Shown here: piece after piece, positions 1-6,593 of the stretch
Position numbering within the stretch: the first letter of the stretch is position 1
Layout: each line of letters starts with the position of its first letter
Source of the DNA: an uncultured Fimbriimonadales bacterium
GTDB taxonomy: Bacteria > Armatimonadota > Fimbriimonadia > Fimbriimonadales > GBS-DC
Length of the DNA: 6,705 bases
Reading direction: 5' to 3'
Assembly (NCBI GenBank): GCA_937934465.1
Contig: CALGZO010000238.1
Location: 1 to 6,705, forward strand
Translations under genes and position numbers: made by a program
Notes under the pieces: model-generated
The model's input: the letters and a program-made list of their open reading frames with translations, nothing else
Database searches by the model: none
Told to the model about the DNA's origin: nothing

Positions 1-713
1 CACTCTTACGCGACGCGCTGCTCCAGGCGCTGCGCCCCGATGAACACACGCTCCTGAACTCGCTGGGGATTGTGCGGTGTATCATCGGGCGTCAAGCCGT
101 CGCCGAGCTCCCCGACGAGCCGCCCGGCGTGCGCGTCGACCGCTACAGCTACCTCCCCGTCGACGCCGACGCGCTGATTGGCGAGCCGCCTCCGATTGTC
201 GGATTACAGCCCGTGCGCCCGTTTGAGATTTACATGCAGCGCAAGCTCTACCTGCATAACGGGCTACACGCGCTGATTGCCTACTTGGGCGCGACGCGCG
301 GCTACACGACCATCCAACACGCGCTTCAAGACCCCGAAATCTATGCGCTGTTCGTGCAGGGCGCAAGCGCGCTCTCCAAAGCCTTCCTCAAGAAGCATTC
401 TTTCGATGCGCAGGAACACGCCGCCGCTGTGCAGGACATCCTCGCGCGAATCCAAGACCCCCATATGGACGACCCGATTGCCCGCGTGGCGCGTGAGCCG
501 TTGCGCAAGCTGCGCCCCGACGATCGGCTGGTGGGCGCATATCGGCTGCTGATGGAGCAGGGCGAAGACCCGACGCCGTTCCGCAAAGCGATACTCGCCG
601 CGCTGGCGTACAACGACCCCAACGACGCCGAGTCGCAACAGTTGCAACAGATGATTCGCGAGCGCGGCGCGGAATGGGCGCTACGCGAGTGGTGTGGACT
701 GCCAGAGATTTAG
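1..713 (+). CDS. mtlD: Mannitol-1-phosphate 5-dehydrogenase (MtlD family), C-terminal part, cut by left window edge
   Basis: This enzyme interconverts mannitol 1-phosphate and fructose 6-phosphate with NAD(H) in the cytoplasm. The reading frame is open from the first complete codon at position 3, so the gene begins outside the window. The GTG at 72 is an internal codon and not the start. The visible 236 residues cover the C-terminal alpha-helical domain, while roughly the first 145-150 residues (the Rossmann NAD-binding part) are missing compared with the ~382-residue E. coli enzyme. The polyol long-chain dehydrogenase signature K-x4-N-x2-H is intact: Lys at 243-245, Asn at 258-260 and His at 267-269, within RKLYLHNGLHALIAYLG. 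Further downstream, RVAREPLRKLRPDDRLV matches the family block RVGRQPLRKLSAGDRLI that I recall from E. coli MtlD. Another polyol or uronate dehydrogenase of the same superfamily is possible but fits less well. The TAG stop (711-713) overlaps the stop of the convergent LptD-like gene. Confidence 0.87.
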   Translation, partial: LLRDALLQALRPDEHTLLNSLGIVRCIIGRQAVAELPDEPPGVRVDRYSYLPVDADALIGEPPPIVGLQPVRPFEIYMQRKLYLHNGLHALIAYLGATRGYTTIQHALQDPEIYALFVQGASALSKAFLKKHSFDAQEHAAAVQDILARIQDPHMDDPIARVAREPLRKLRPDDRLVGAYRLLMEQGEDPTPFRKAILAALAYNDPNDAESQQLQQMIRERGAEWALREWCGLPEI

Positions 714-2869
714 AACTCGCTGCCCAGCGCGCCCACGGGCTGCCCGAACTGCCCATACCCGAAACGCGAGAAACTGGGCAACGCCTTCACGCGCAGAAAC
801 ACCTGTAGCCCCGTGTCGCGCCGAAAGCCGAACGGGTTGTCGATGTAGCGCACCTCCAGCTCGGCGCAGTGCAAATCGTACACCCACAGCAGCTGGCGCG
901 ACTCGAAGCGGTTGAGGTAGCCGTTGTACTGCGTCAGGAAAGAGATTCGCGAGCGTCCCCACTTGAGCGAGTCGACGCGCAGGAACACGCTGCCCCAGCG
1001 GGCGCGTTCGGGGTCGTAGCGGGCGGCGAGCGCGAGACGCGACGCGCCGAACCGCCACTGCACATCGGTCTGCAGACTGCGCCAACGCTCGCGGTTCAGG
1101 TCATAGCCCAGCTGCGTGCGCCAGCGCAGCCACTCGGCGGGCTGATACTCCAAGTTGGCGCTGAGCAGACTCCATGGATCGCGTCCCCTGTCGTCGGCTT
1201 GCAGGTCGTAGCTGGTCTGCGCCGCGAGTCGCCAGCCGCCGCCGATGCGCCACTGCAACTCGCCGCTAAGCAGGTTGTACACGCCCGTCCGATCGAGACC
1301 GAGCGGGCTATAGCCATACGGGCGCAGGTAGTTCCAACGCAGCCCCAGCTGCGATGAGCCGCCCAACGGCAGTCGCTGCTCCAGCGTAGACTGCAGCACA
1401 TACTGCGCTGTGTCGTCGCTGTAGTAGGTTTGGCGGAATCGGTAGTTCCAAGTGGCGGCGGGGCGCGAGTCGGCGCCGCGAGCCTGCCTGCCTGTGCGTC
1501 CCTGCCACTCGAAGGCGTACCGTTCGCGCGTGAGGCGGGTTTGGAACCCCTCGGCGAATCGCCCGACGCTCACACTCAGGCGCGAGTCGGGCAGCGGCAA
1601 CCCCAACTGACGCGCCGACGCCGAGAGGCTTAGTTCGGGCAGACGCTCTAACCCGCCGAAGACGGTCGTCTCGCCCACGGGTATGAACCGCTCGAAGTCC
1701 AGCTGCAGGGCGGCGTCGCGCTCTAAGGCGTAGCGCAGGTTCGCCCGAAGGTTCCACTGCCGATTGCCCGCGCGGTCGCCTGTGAAGCGGTTCTCGAACT
1801 CCAAATACTCGCTGGAGAGGTTGCTCTGCAGGCGTCCGAGAGTGCGCGTGTCTTGCAGGCTGGCGGAGCGGTTGGCGTTTTCGAACGCGCCTGTGCGGTT
1901 GCGGCTCTCGGCGAGGCTCAGGCGCGACTGACCCGTGCGGCTGGGCAGCGTCCAGTCGGTGCGCAGGTTCCACGCGGTGTTGCCCGTGAAGAGTTGATAG
2001 CTGTTTTGGCGGTACTCGGCGTTCCAGCGGGTCTGCACCGCGCCGAAGTTCTGCCCGTGCTGCAGGCGTCCTGTGAGGTTATTGCTGCGCTGGTTCAGGT
2101 CGCGCAGCCAATACAGGTTCAGGTCGCCCCGCGCGTAGTTCTGCTGTAGGTTCACGCCCAGCCCGCGCTTTTGCATCAGATCGAAGCGCAAGTTGCCGAG
2201 CGCGCCCTGCGCCAGCAAGTAGGCGATGGCGTAGCGGATGTAAAGCCCCTCCTCTTCGGTGAAGCCTGCGTCTGGCAGGGGCGAGGTATCGCCTTGACGC
2301 AGCGGCACGACCACATACGGCACGCTCAGCACGGTGCGTCCCAAGATGCGCAGGCGCACATTGCGCAACACGGCGCGCTCGCCCGCCGTCGCCTGCACCG
2401 TCTCTGCGCTCCAGTGGAAGTGGGGATGCTCCAGATTGCATGTGGTGGCGGTGCAATCTTCGCCGTGAACTTCGGTCTCGTTGCCCTCCAATCGCTCGCC
2501 CTGCAGAAAGAGGCTGTCGAGCAGGCGGTTCTCGGTGAAGGCGGGTTTCAGCTCTGCGCGTCCGCGCAGCAGCGTCCAGCGTCGCTCGCGCGCGAACAGG
2601 GTCAACTCCTCGCCGCGTGCGAGCAGATTCTCGCTGCTTAGGCGCACGCCGTCCAGAAAGCGGTACTCCGCGCGGCGCGCCGAGCCGAGCAAGCGCGTCC
2701 CCTCCAAAAGATACTCACGCCAACGCGCGCTCACCGACTCGCCCTGCACTACATCGGCGGCGCTGTCGTAGCGGAGTGCGCTCTGAGTCTGGAACTCTAT
2801 CGGCTCCCCCTGCGGCTGTCCGAACGCGGCAGCAACCAAGCACGCTGCGATGAACCCGACCGCTCGCAC
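710..2869 (-). CDS. lptD: LptD/OstA-like outer-membrane LPS-assembly protein
   Basis: The protein has 719 residues, close to the ~780 of E. coli LptD, which inserts lipopolysaccharide into the outer leaflet of the outer membrane. Residues 1-17 look like a Sec signal peptide (hydrophobic FIAACLVAAAFG, then QPQG). Residues ~20-190 are OstA-like: repeated short beta strands, then a DCTATTC segment (139-145) and the typical LptD run NVRLRILGRTVLSVPYVVVPL (170-190). Residues ~200-719 alternate aromatic and polar residues like barrel strands, include YDLHCAELEVRY (664-675), and end in Phe. The mature protein has only three cysteines: C139, C144 and C668. This resembles, at lower number, the N-domain-to-barrel disulfides of E. 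coli LptD. The start is GTG at 2867-2869. No ATG, GTG or TTG lies between it and the in-frame TGA at 2921-2923, and the Shine-Dalgarno is weak (AGGT about 12 nt upstream). It probably shares a transcript with the upstream barrel gene. It is divergent in sequence, so an LptD-like protein handling another lipid is possible. Confidence 0.75.
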   Translation of the reverse strand: MRAVGFIAACLVAAAFGQPQGEPIEFQTQSALRYDSAADVVQGESVSARWREYLLEGTRLLGSARRAEYRFLDGVRLSSENLLARGEELTLFARERRWTLLRGRAELKPAFTENRLLDSLFLQGERLEGNETEVHGEDCTATTCNLEHPHFHWSAETVQATAGERAVLRNVRLRILGRTVLSVPYVVVPLRQGDTSPLPDAGFTEEEGLYIRYAIAYLLAQGALGNLRFDLMQKRGLGVNLQQNYARGDLNLYWLRDLNQRSNNLTGRLQHGQNFGAVQTRWNAEYRQNSYQLFTGNTAWNLRTDWTLPSRTGQSRLSLAESRNRTGAFENANRSASLQDTRTLGRLQSNLSSEYLEFENRFTGDRAGNRQWNLRANLRYALERDAALQLDFERFIPVGETTVFGGLERLPELSLSASARQLGLPLPDSRLSVSVGRFAEGFQTRLTRERYAFEWQGRTGRQARGADSRPAATWNYRFRQTYYSDDTAQYVLQSTLEQRLPLGGSSQLGLRWNYLRPYGYSPLGLDRTGVYNLLSGELQWRIGGGWRLAAQTSYDLQADDRGRDPWSLLSANLEYQPAEWLRWRTQLGYDLNRERWRSLQTDVQWRFGASRLALAARYDPERARWGSVFLRVDSLKWGRSRISFLTQYNGYLNRFESRQLLWVYDLHCAELEVRYIDNPFGFRRDTGLQVFLRVKALPSFSRFGYGQFGQPVGALGSEF

Positions 2870-2887
2870 GCAGGAGAGTGTACCTGA

Positions 2888-2912
2888 GGGCGCGACGCAT
2901 CCCGCCGCGCCC
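2888..2912 (-). other. GC-rich stem-loop between the barrel gene and the LptD-like gene
   Basis: GGGCGCG (2888-2894) and CGCGCCC (2906-2912) are exact reverse complements separated by 11 nt. They lie in the 51-bp gap between the two minus-strand genes. On the transcript this gives a 7-bp all-G/C hairpin ending about 18 nt before the GTG start. There is no T-run after it, so it is not a standard intrinsic terminator. It might modulate translation or mRNA decay of the downstream gene, but short GC stems arise easily by chance in such DNA. Confidence 0.3.
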
Positions 2913-2920
2913 CCTGAACA

Positions 2921-3571
2921 TCAGAACAACCGAAATGGGGTAAACGATAGAAAGACGCCGAACAAATCCCCGTCGCGCGTCTGATTGTGGCGTGAATAGT
3001 AGGTGTAGAGGTATGCGGCGTCGTTAATTTTGCGTCCTGCGCCGAGACTGGTGTACGCCGTGCCGTCGGGATACTTGAAGTATTCCAACGCGACATCCAC
3101 GCCGAACGGCAGCGAAGTCTGGAACGCGCTGCTCCAGCCCGTCTGGTTGCGCTGACGGTAGACGCCCAGATGAAACACGCCAAACGACGCGCTCTGAGTG
3201 CCCACCACATAGTAAATCGGGTTGGCGTCTTCAGCGAGATTGAGTGCGCCGACCGCAACTCCCGGCGAACGCCCCGACGGCGGCGTCAACACGAAACGCG
3301 CATTCCCCAAAGTTTGGCGCGATTGGCTGTTGTCGAACCCCACGAAGTCCACGCCGAAATCGAAGCGGTCGGTCAGCATCAGCTGGGTGTAGAAGCATCG
3401 AGTACGAGTTTGGCTGTAAGTGTTCGGAACGCCGAGCTGCTCGGTTGCCAAGTAGACCGAGCGCGGCGAACACAGGTTCGCCGTCGGCATAAACACGACA
3501 GTTTCGGGGATTGCCAGCGCCCCCGATACGCCCAAGATGCTCAGTGAAAGCGCGATTATCCAGCGTTGCAT
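2921..3571 (-). CDS. Secreted protein, probable small outer-membrane beta-barrel, function unknown
   Basis: I do not recognise a named family. The 216-residue protein starts with a clear Sec signal peptide: Arg at 3, hydrophobic IIALSLSILGVSGALA, and likely cleavage after A20 (A-L-A). The mature part is made of short alternating strands rich in Tyr, Phe, Gly and Asn, for example FDFGVDFVGFD, VFHLGVYRQ and VDVALEYFKY. It ends in FLSFTPFRLF; a terminal Phe on an amphipathic strand is the usual signal for outer-membrane barrel assembly. About 8-10 strands would fit the length. C34 and C59 could form a disulfide. The ATG start is supported by a strong Shine-Dalgarno (GAGGTG, 7 nt upstream; plus-strand 3579-3584). 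It is the first gene of a likely two-gene unit with the LptD-like gene 51 bp downstream, which suggests an envelope role. This is inferred from context only. Confidence 0.8.
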   Translation of the reverse strand: MQRWIIALSLSILGVSGALAIPETVVFMPTANLCSPRSVYLATEQLGVPNTYSQTRTRCFYTQLMLTDRFDFGVDFVGFDNSQSRQTLGNARFVLTPPSGRSPGVAVGALNLAEDANPIYYVVGTQSASFGVFHLGVYRQRNQTGWSSAFQTSLPFGVDVALEYFKYPDGTAYTSLGAGRKINDAAYLYTYYSRHNQTRDGDLFGVFLSFTPFRLF

Positions 3572-3643
3572 CGGTTTTCACCTCTCTACGCCGAATGTTC
3601 CATAGTGCGCAGGAAATTAGCAATCGCTCTTGAAACAGTGCGT
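3572..3643. promoter_or_regulatory. Divergent intergenic region with promoters for both directions
   Basis: These 72 bp separate the minus-strand barrel gene from the plus-strand metallopeptidase gene, so promoters for both must lie here or within the gene ends. It is visibly more AT-rich than its surroundings, especially 3611-3635. The only secure element is the minus-strand Shine-Dalgarno CACCTC (plus-strand reading) at 3579-3584. Possible promoter hexamers are weak: GCTAAT on the minus strand around 3615-3620, and TTGAAA on the plus strand at 3630-3635. I could not pair either with a well-spaced partner, so no promoter is assigned. Confidence 0.45.
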
Positions 3644-6211
3644 ATGCTACGACGATGGCTTGGCAGTTTCGGCTGGGTGGGATTGTCGGCGACGGTCTGG
3701 GGCGCGCCGCAAGGCGACGCACGCCCGCTGCACGACCCGATGCGCCCCGTGATGGAGATTGGGCGCACTTATGTAGTATTGCAATATCACACGAAGACGC
3801 CCACTGAAACGCGCGTGCAGATACGCGCCAGCAACCTGCCCATGACGGCGTGGCGTCCGACCAACCAGCGAACCGACCTGTGGGCTGGCAAGGATGTGCG
3901 GACAGTGAACGGCGAGGCAGGCAAGCGCACCTATCACCGCCTGCGTATCACAGGGCTGAAGCCCGGAACCCGCTACTACTACCGAGTGTATGACCCAGAC
4001 CACCAGCCCACCCGTGAGGAGCAACGCTGGGGCGCAACCCCGCCGTGGCGACGCGAATACGCCTTCGCCACGCTCGCGCCACGCGGCTATAAGACCATCA
4101 TTCGGCTGCCCGTGAAGGTGCTGCTGATGCCGAATGTAATTAATGTATCCTCGGCGTACCAAGACCCCGCCAACCCTGCGCCGCCGCCCCCCAAGATGAC
4201 CGACGCCGAGTTCCAGCGCATCCTCGAGGAGTATGCGATTGCTGCACGCTACTTCTGGGTCAACAGCGGTATGCGGTTCTGGGTCGATTTCCAGTTTTTT
4301 GTCGACGACCGTTGGCAACGGTGGGGCGAGGAGCCTGCCGAAGCGTCGGGGTTCTACAAGGGGTTGCCCCCGTGCCGCTCGTGGGCAGGGGTGGACTTCG
4401 CGCCGCCAGGCGGAGGCGCGTTTACAATCGTGGACACGCGCGACATCACACGCGCGAACACGCAACCCGTCTATGAAGAGCAACCCTACGCTGGGCAGAT
4501 TGAGCAGGCGTTCCCCCGACGCTGGAACCCGCAGAAGAAGGCTTGGGAGTACTACCCCAGCGGCGGCGGCACTTACGGCGTGGACGGCTTCCCCGATGGT
4601 ATCCCAGGTCGCAGCCAGTTTCTCGGCGGCGGCGACACCGCGTGGCTGGTCGCGCACGAGTTCCACCATCAGATGGAATCGTTCGGCGCGTTCTCGCTCG
4701 CCAACCGCGAGGACGAGCGCATCGTGTTCAACCATCCCGACCCCCGCTACCGACGCACGAACCCCGATGGCTCCGTCGCGATGAACCCGTGGAACACGGC
4801 AGGCAAACATGGCGAACACTGGAATGTGATGGCGTATTGGGACCGCCAGCTCAGCGACGCGCAGTGGCTGCGCCTCTACTTCGGCGAGGCGATTATCGTG
4901 CGCGACGCGGACGGCGACGGCTTCCCCGACGACGACCCGCGCCTGCCGCTTGACGAGAAACGGTTCGGCGCCGACCCGCGCCGCGCCCAGACCGACGGAC
5001 AGATGAACGACCTCCACAAGGCGATGCTCAGCACTTGGACGCCCGCGCCCCTGCAAAACACCTTCGTCAAACCCGCGTGGCAATCGCGTATCCCCAACCC
5101 GCGCCTAACAGACCAAGACGGCGACGGCTTGCCCGACACGATAGACCCCTACCCGCTCTATCCGTGGCAGCCGTTCGTGTGGTATGCACGCGCAACAGTG
5201 GACGGCGACCCCAGCGAGTGGGAACATATCCCGCCAGCAGGCGTGCTGGAGCAGGATGGGCTGAAACTTACCTTCAAACACTGCCACGACGGGGACTACT
5301 ACTACGCCATGTTTGAAATCACAGGCGACTGGGATCGGCTATACGCGGGTTTCGACGGCGAGGGGCAGGGCGTCTACAGCACGGAGAGCGTCTTCCAATT
5401 CGAAGCGCGCAATCGCGGCGAGGTGGAGGCGCGCACGCTCGGGCGCGACGCGCCCGGCTTAAAGTGGAAAGCCGCCCGCCGACGCGACCGCACAACAATC
5501 ATCGAACTCAGCATCCCCAACGGGGGCGAGAGCCGTTGGTTCTGGCTGGGCGGCGGACGCGAAATCGGCGTCTACGCTAACCTGTACCGCGCCAACGGCA
5601 CTGGCTACTCCCTCTACGAACCCTACGATGTGTTCTATTGCATCATGAAAGAGCCGTCAGGCGCGCTGCCGATACCAGATGGCGCGCCTGACGAACTCGC
5701 ACGCGAGCAGGCGACGCGCGTCTTCACGCCCGCCAACGCCGAAGGCTTATCCATCGGCGCAGGGTGGCAACTGCGCGACGGCGCATGGGTCTGTGAGGGA
5801 CACGAAGAGGCGCACCTGCGCCTGACAGGGCTGAACGCCACCGAGTTCGACCTGTGGGTGGCGCTGGAAGCCGTGCAGGACGGCATCCTCGCCGCTTTCT
5901 TGACGACCACGCCTGAGAACGCGATGAACGCAGGGCGCGACTATGTGCTGTTCGTGGGCGGCTACGCGAACACGCGCACGCGATTGCGACTTTTCGGGAT
6001 GGAAACGGGCGACAGCGAGCAGATGATGACCCCAGGACGCCACACGCTCCAACTCTCGCGGCGCGACGGCAAAATCTGGGCGCTCCTCGACGGCAAGCCC
6101 ATCCTCTACGCACGCGACCCGAACCCCAGCCAGCCGATAGGAACCCTCGCGCTCATCGGCGGCTACAGCGGCAAGCAGCGCGTCTACGAAATCCGCGCCC
6201 GATGGCAATGA
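3644..6211 (+). CDS. Exported multidomain putative zinc metallopeptidase (FnIII-like, HEFHH, TSP3, CBM9-like, LamG-like)
   Basis: The product is 855 residues from ATG 3644. That start was chosen because the signal peptide (MLRRWLGSFGWVGLSATVWG, cleavage near A21) begins there. In-frame GTG 3605 and TTG 3566 also exist; the latter overlaps the divergent gene and none has a good Shine-Dalgarno. Order of domains: FnIII/purple-acid-phosphatase-type N domain (~34-144, with L-K-P-G-T-R-Y-Y-Y-R-V at 105-115); peptidase-like region (~154-414) with zincin motif HEFHH at 338-342 (bases 4655-4669); Ca-binding thrombospondin-type-3-like loops (D421, D423, D425, D429 and D490, D492, D494, D498); CBM9-like domain (~514-669, opening with VDGDPSEW); LamG/DUF1080-like C domain (~681-855). 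It is probably a secreted protease acting on proteins or glycoproteins, with the CBM9- and LamG-like parts binding carbohydrate. The metzincin motif HExxHxxGxxH is absent. E356 or E358 could be a gluzincin-type third ligand, and NVM at 394-396 recalls a Met-turn. The peptidase family is unassigned. Confidence 0.82.
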   Translation: MLRRWLGSFGWVGLSATVWGAPQGDARPLHDPMRPVMEIGRTYVVLQYHTKTPTETRVQIRASNLPMTAWRPTNQRTDLWAGKDVRTVNGEAGKRTYHRLRITGLKPGTRYYYRVYDPDHQPTREEQRWGATPPWRREYAFATLAPRGYKTIIRLPVKVLLMPNVINVSSAYQDPANPAPPPPKMTDAEFQRILEEYAIAARYFWVNSGMRFWVDFQFFVDDRWQRWGEEPAEASGFYKGLPPCRSWAGVDFAPPGGGAFTIVDTRDITRANTQPVYEEQPYAGQIEQAFPRRWNPQKKAWEYYPSGGGTYGVDGFPDGIPGRSQFLGGGDTAWLVAHEFHHQMESFGAFSLANREDERIVFNHPDPRYRRTNPDGSVAMNPWNTAGKHGEHWNVMAYWDRQLSDAQWLRLYFGEAIIVRDADGDGFPDDDPRLPLDEKRFGADPRRAQTDGQMNDLHKAMLSTWTPAPLQNTFVKPAWQSRIPNPRLTDQDGDGLPDTIDPYPLYPWQPFVWYARATVDGDPSEWEHIPPAGVLEQDGLKLTFKHCHDGDYYYAMFEITGDWDRLYAGFDGEGQGVYSTESVFQFEARNRGEVEARTLGRDAPGLKWKAARRRDRTTIIELSIPNGGESRWFWLGGGREIGVYANLYRANGTGYSLYEPYDVFYCIMKEPSGALPIPDGAPDELAREQATRVFTPANAEGLSIGAGWQLRDGAWVCEGHEEAHLRLTGLNATEFDLWVALEAVQDGILAAFLTTTPENAMNAGRDYVLFVGGYANTRTRLRLFGMETGDSEQMMTPGRHTLQLSRRDGKIWALLDGKPILYARDPNPSQPIGTLALIGGYSGKQRVYEIRARWQ

Positions 6212-6231
6212 CGAGCCAGAACCTCGGCTCG
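6212..6231 (+). other. Stem-loop directly after the metallopeptidase stop codon
   Basis: CGAGCC (6212-6217) and GGCTCG (6226-6231) are exact reverse complements with an 8-nt loop, beginning at the base after the TGA. The position suits a 3'-end processing or termination hairpin. The stem is only 6 bp and is followed by GGTATACCC instead of a T-run, so intrinsic termination would be weak. Confidence 0.35.
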
Positions 6232-6240
6232 GGTATACCC
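6231..6240. promoter_or_regulatory. Perfect 10-bp palindrome GGGTATACCC, possible -10 box or operator
   Basis: GGGTATACCC is its own reverse complement. It lies 20 bp before the ATG of the methyltransferase fragment and contains TATACC, a plausible -10 hexamer. The promoter-like GGTATAAT at 6566-6573 shares the same GGTATA core at a similar distance from the next start. I see no -35 hexamer. A dimeric regulator site is an alternative, as is chance. Confidence 0.35.
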
Positions 6241-6260
6241 GTCTACGGGAGAAGGCGACG

Positions 6261-6563
6261 ATGAGCTTCGCAGGTCTCACATCGAAGCATCGCACGCAGC
6301 CCGATTGGAAAGTGATCGACCCTGCTTGTGGCGAGGGCGTCTTCCTCGAATGCGCCTTGGAGCGCGGCGCGCAACAGGTCATCGAAATCGCCCCTGAACC
6401 GCTGGAGCGCGCCCGTGAGAAACTACGCCCCTACGACGAGCGCGTGCGCCTGTATCTGCAAGATGGACTACTGCCCATTCAAGACCCCGCCCCCTACTGG
6501 CAATCCCCCTACGCCGCCGTGGTGGACTACAGCCGCGCCGAAAGCAGCAGCCACCAATCCTAA
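6261..6563 (+). pseudogene. Truncated N6-adenine-type DNA methyltransferase remnant (SAM motif I only)
   Basis: The 100-residue frame opens with ATG 6261 after a fair Shine-Dalgarno (GGGAG, 6247-6251, 9-nt spacing). Residues 18-30 read KVIDPACGEGVFL, the SAM-binding motif I (DPACGxG) of N6-adenine DNA methyltransferases such as the Eco57I/type IIG and type I HsdM-like groups. Acidic motif II-like EIAPEPLERARE (~42-53) and a DG (68-69) typical of motif III follow. The family then continues with a [DNS]PP[YFW] catalytic motif, usually VVGNPPY. Here the frame reaches AAVVDY (84-89), then low-similarity SRAESSSHQS and a TAA. The catalytic motif, the rest of the catalytic domain and the target-recognition domain are absent, and I found no continuation in the same-strand frame I read downstream. 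It is therefore most likely a decayed fragment, with a break near 6527. A small stand-alone SAM-binding protein is a less likely alternative because the good ribosome site and intact frame leave expression possible. Confidence 0.65.
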
Positions 6564-6567
6564 AAGG

Positions 6568-6573
6568 TATAAT
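6568..6573 (+). promoter_or_regulatory. Perfect -10 box (TATAAT) for the right-edge gene
   Basis: TATAAT matches the sigma-70/sigma-A -10 consensus exactly. It sits 4 bp after the TAA of the methyltransferase remnant and 8 bp before AGGAGG. Transcription would start near 6580, leaving a leader of only ~14 nt that still includes the Shine-Dalgarno. No TTGACA-like -35 is present at 16-18 bp spacing (the DNA there reads AGCAGC/CAGCAG). Confidence 0.6.
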
Positions 6574-6581
6574 CGCCTCGC

Positions 6582-6591
6582 AGGAGGGAGG
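6582..6591 (+). promoter_or_regulatory. Strong Shine-Dalgarno that points to an ATT start
   Basis: AGGAGGGAGG contains the full anti-16S core AGGAGG at 6582-6587. The spacing from that core to the ATT at 6594-6596 is 6 nt. No ATG, GTG or TTG in the matching frame lies within usable distance; the next is GTG at 6627, about 39 nt away. The site therefore decides in favour of an ATT start. Confidence 0.6.
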
Positions 6592-6593
6592 CA

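Noticed and set aside
72..74. GTG at 72 as the true start of the dehydrogenase
   Set aside because: The upstream codons to the window edge stay open and the family needs an N-terminal NAD-binding domain, so the gene is truncated by the window and does not start here.
1308..1973. 221-codon minus-strand frame inside the LptD-like gene
   Set aside because: It overlaps the LptD-like gene in another frame and is extremely rich in Arg, Pro and Ala, typical of an out-of-frame shadow.
2171..2641. 156-codon plus-strand frame opposite the LptD-like gene
   Set aside because: It has no recognisable motif and lies wholly within a gene with good domain support.
2840..2842. Possible lipobox IAAC (C10) in the LptD-like signal peptide
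   Set aside because: The hydrophobic stretch before C10 is too short and the hydrophobic region continues past it. LptD proteins are barrels and not lipoproteins.
4655..4687. Metzincin signature HExxHxxGxxH
   Set aside because: HEFHHQMESFG has Glu where Gly is needed and Gly where the third His is needed, so only the generic zincin motif is supported.
3647..5083. Long 478-codon open frame on the minus strand inside the metallopeptidase gene
   Set aside because: It is antisense to a protein with a signal peptide and recognisable domains. Its translation lacks family motifs and looks like the Arg/Val/Ala-rich shadow that GC-rich coding DNA gives on the other strand.
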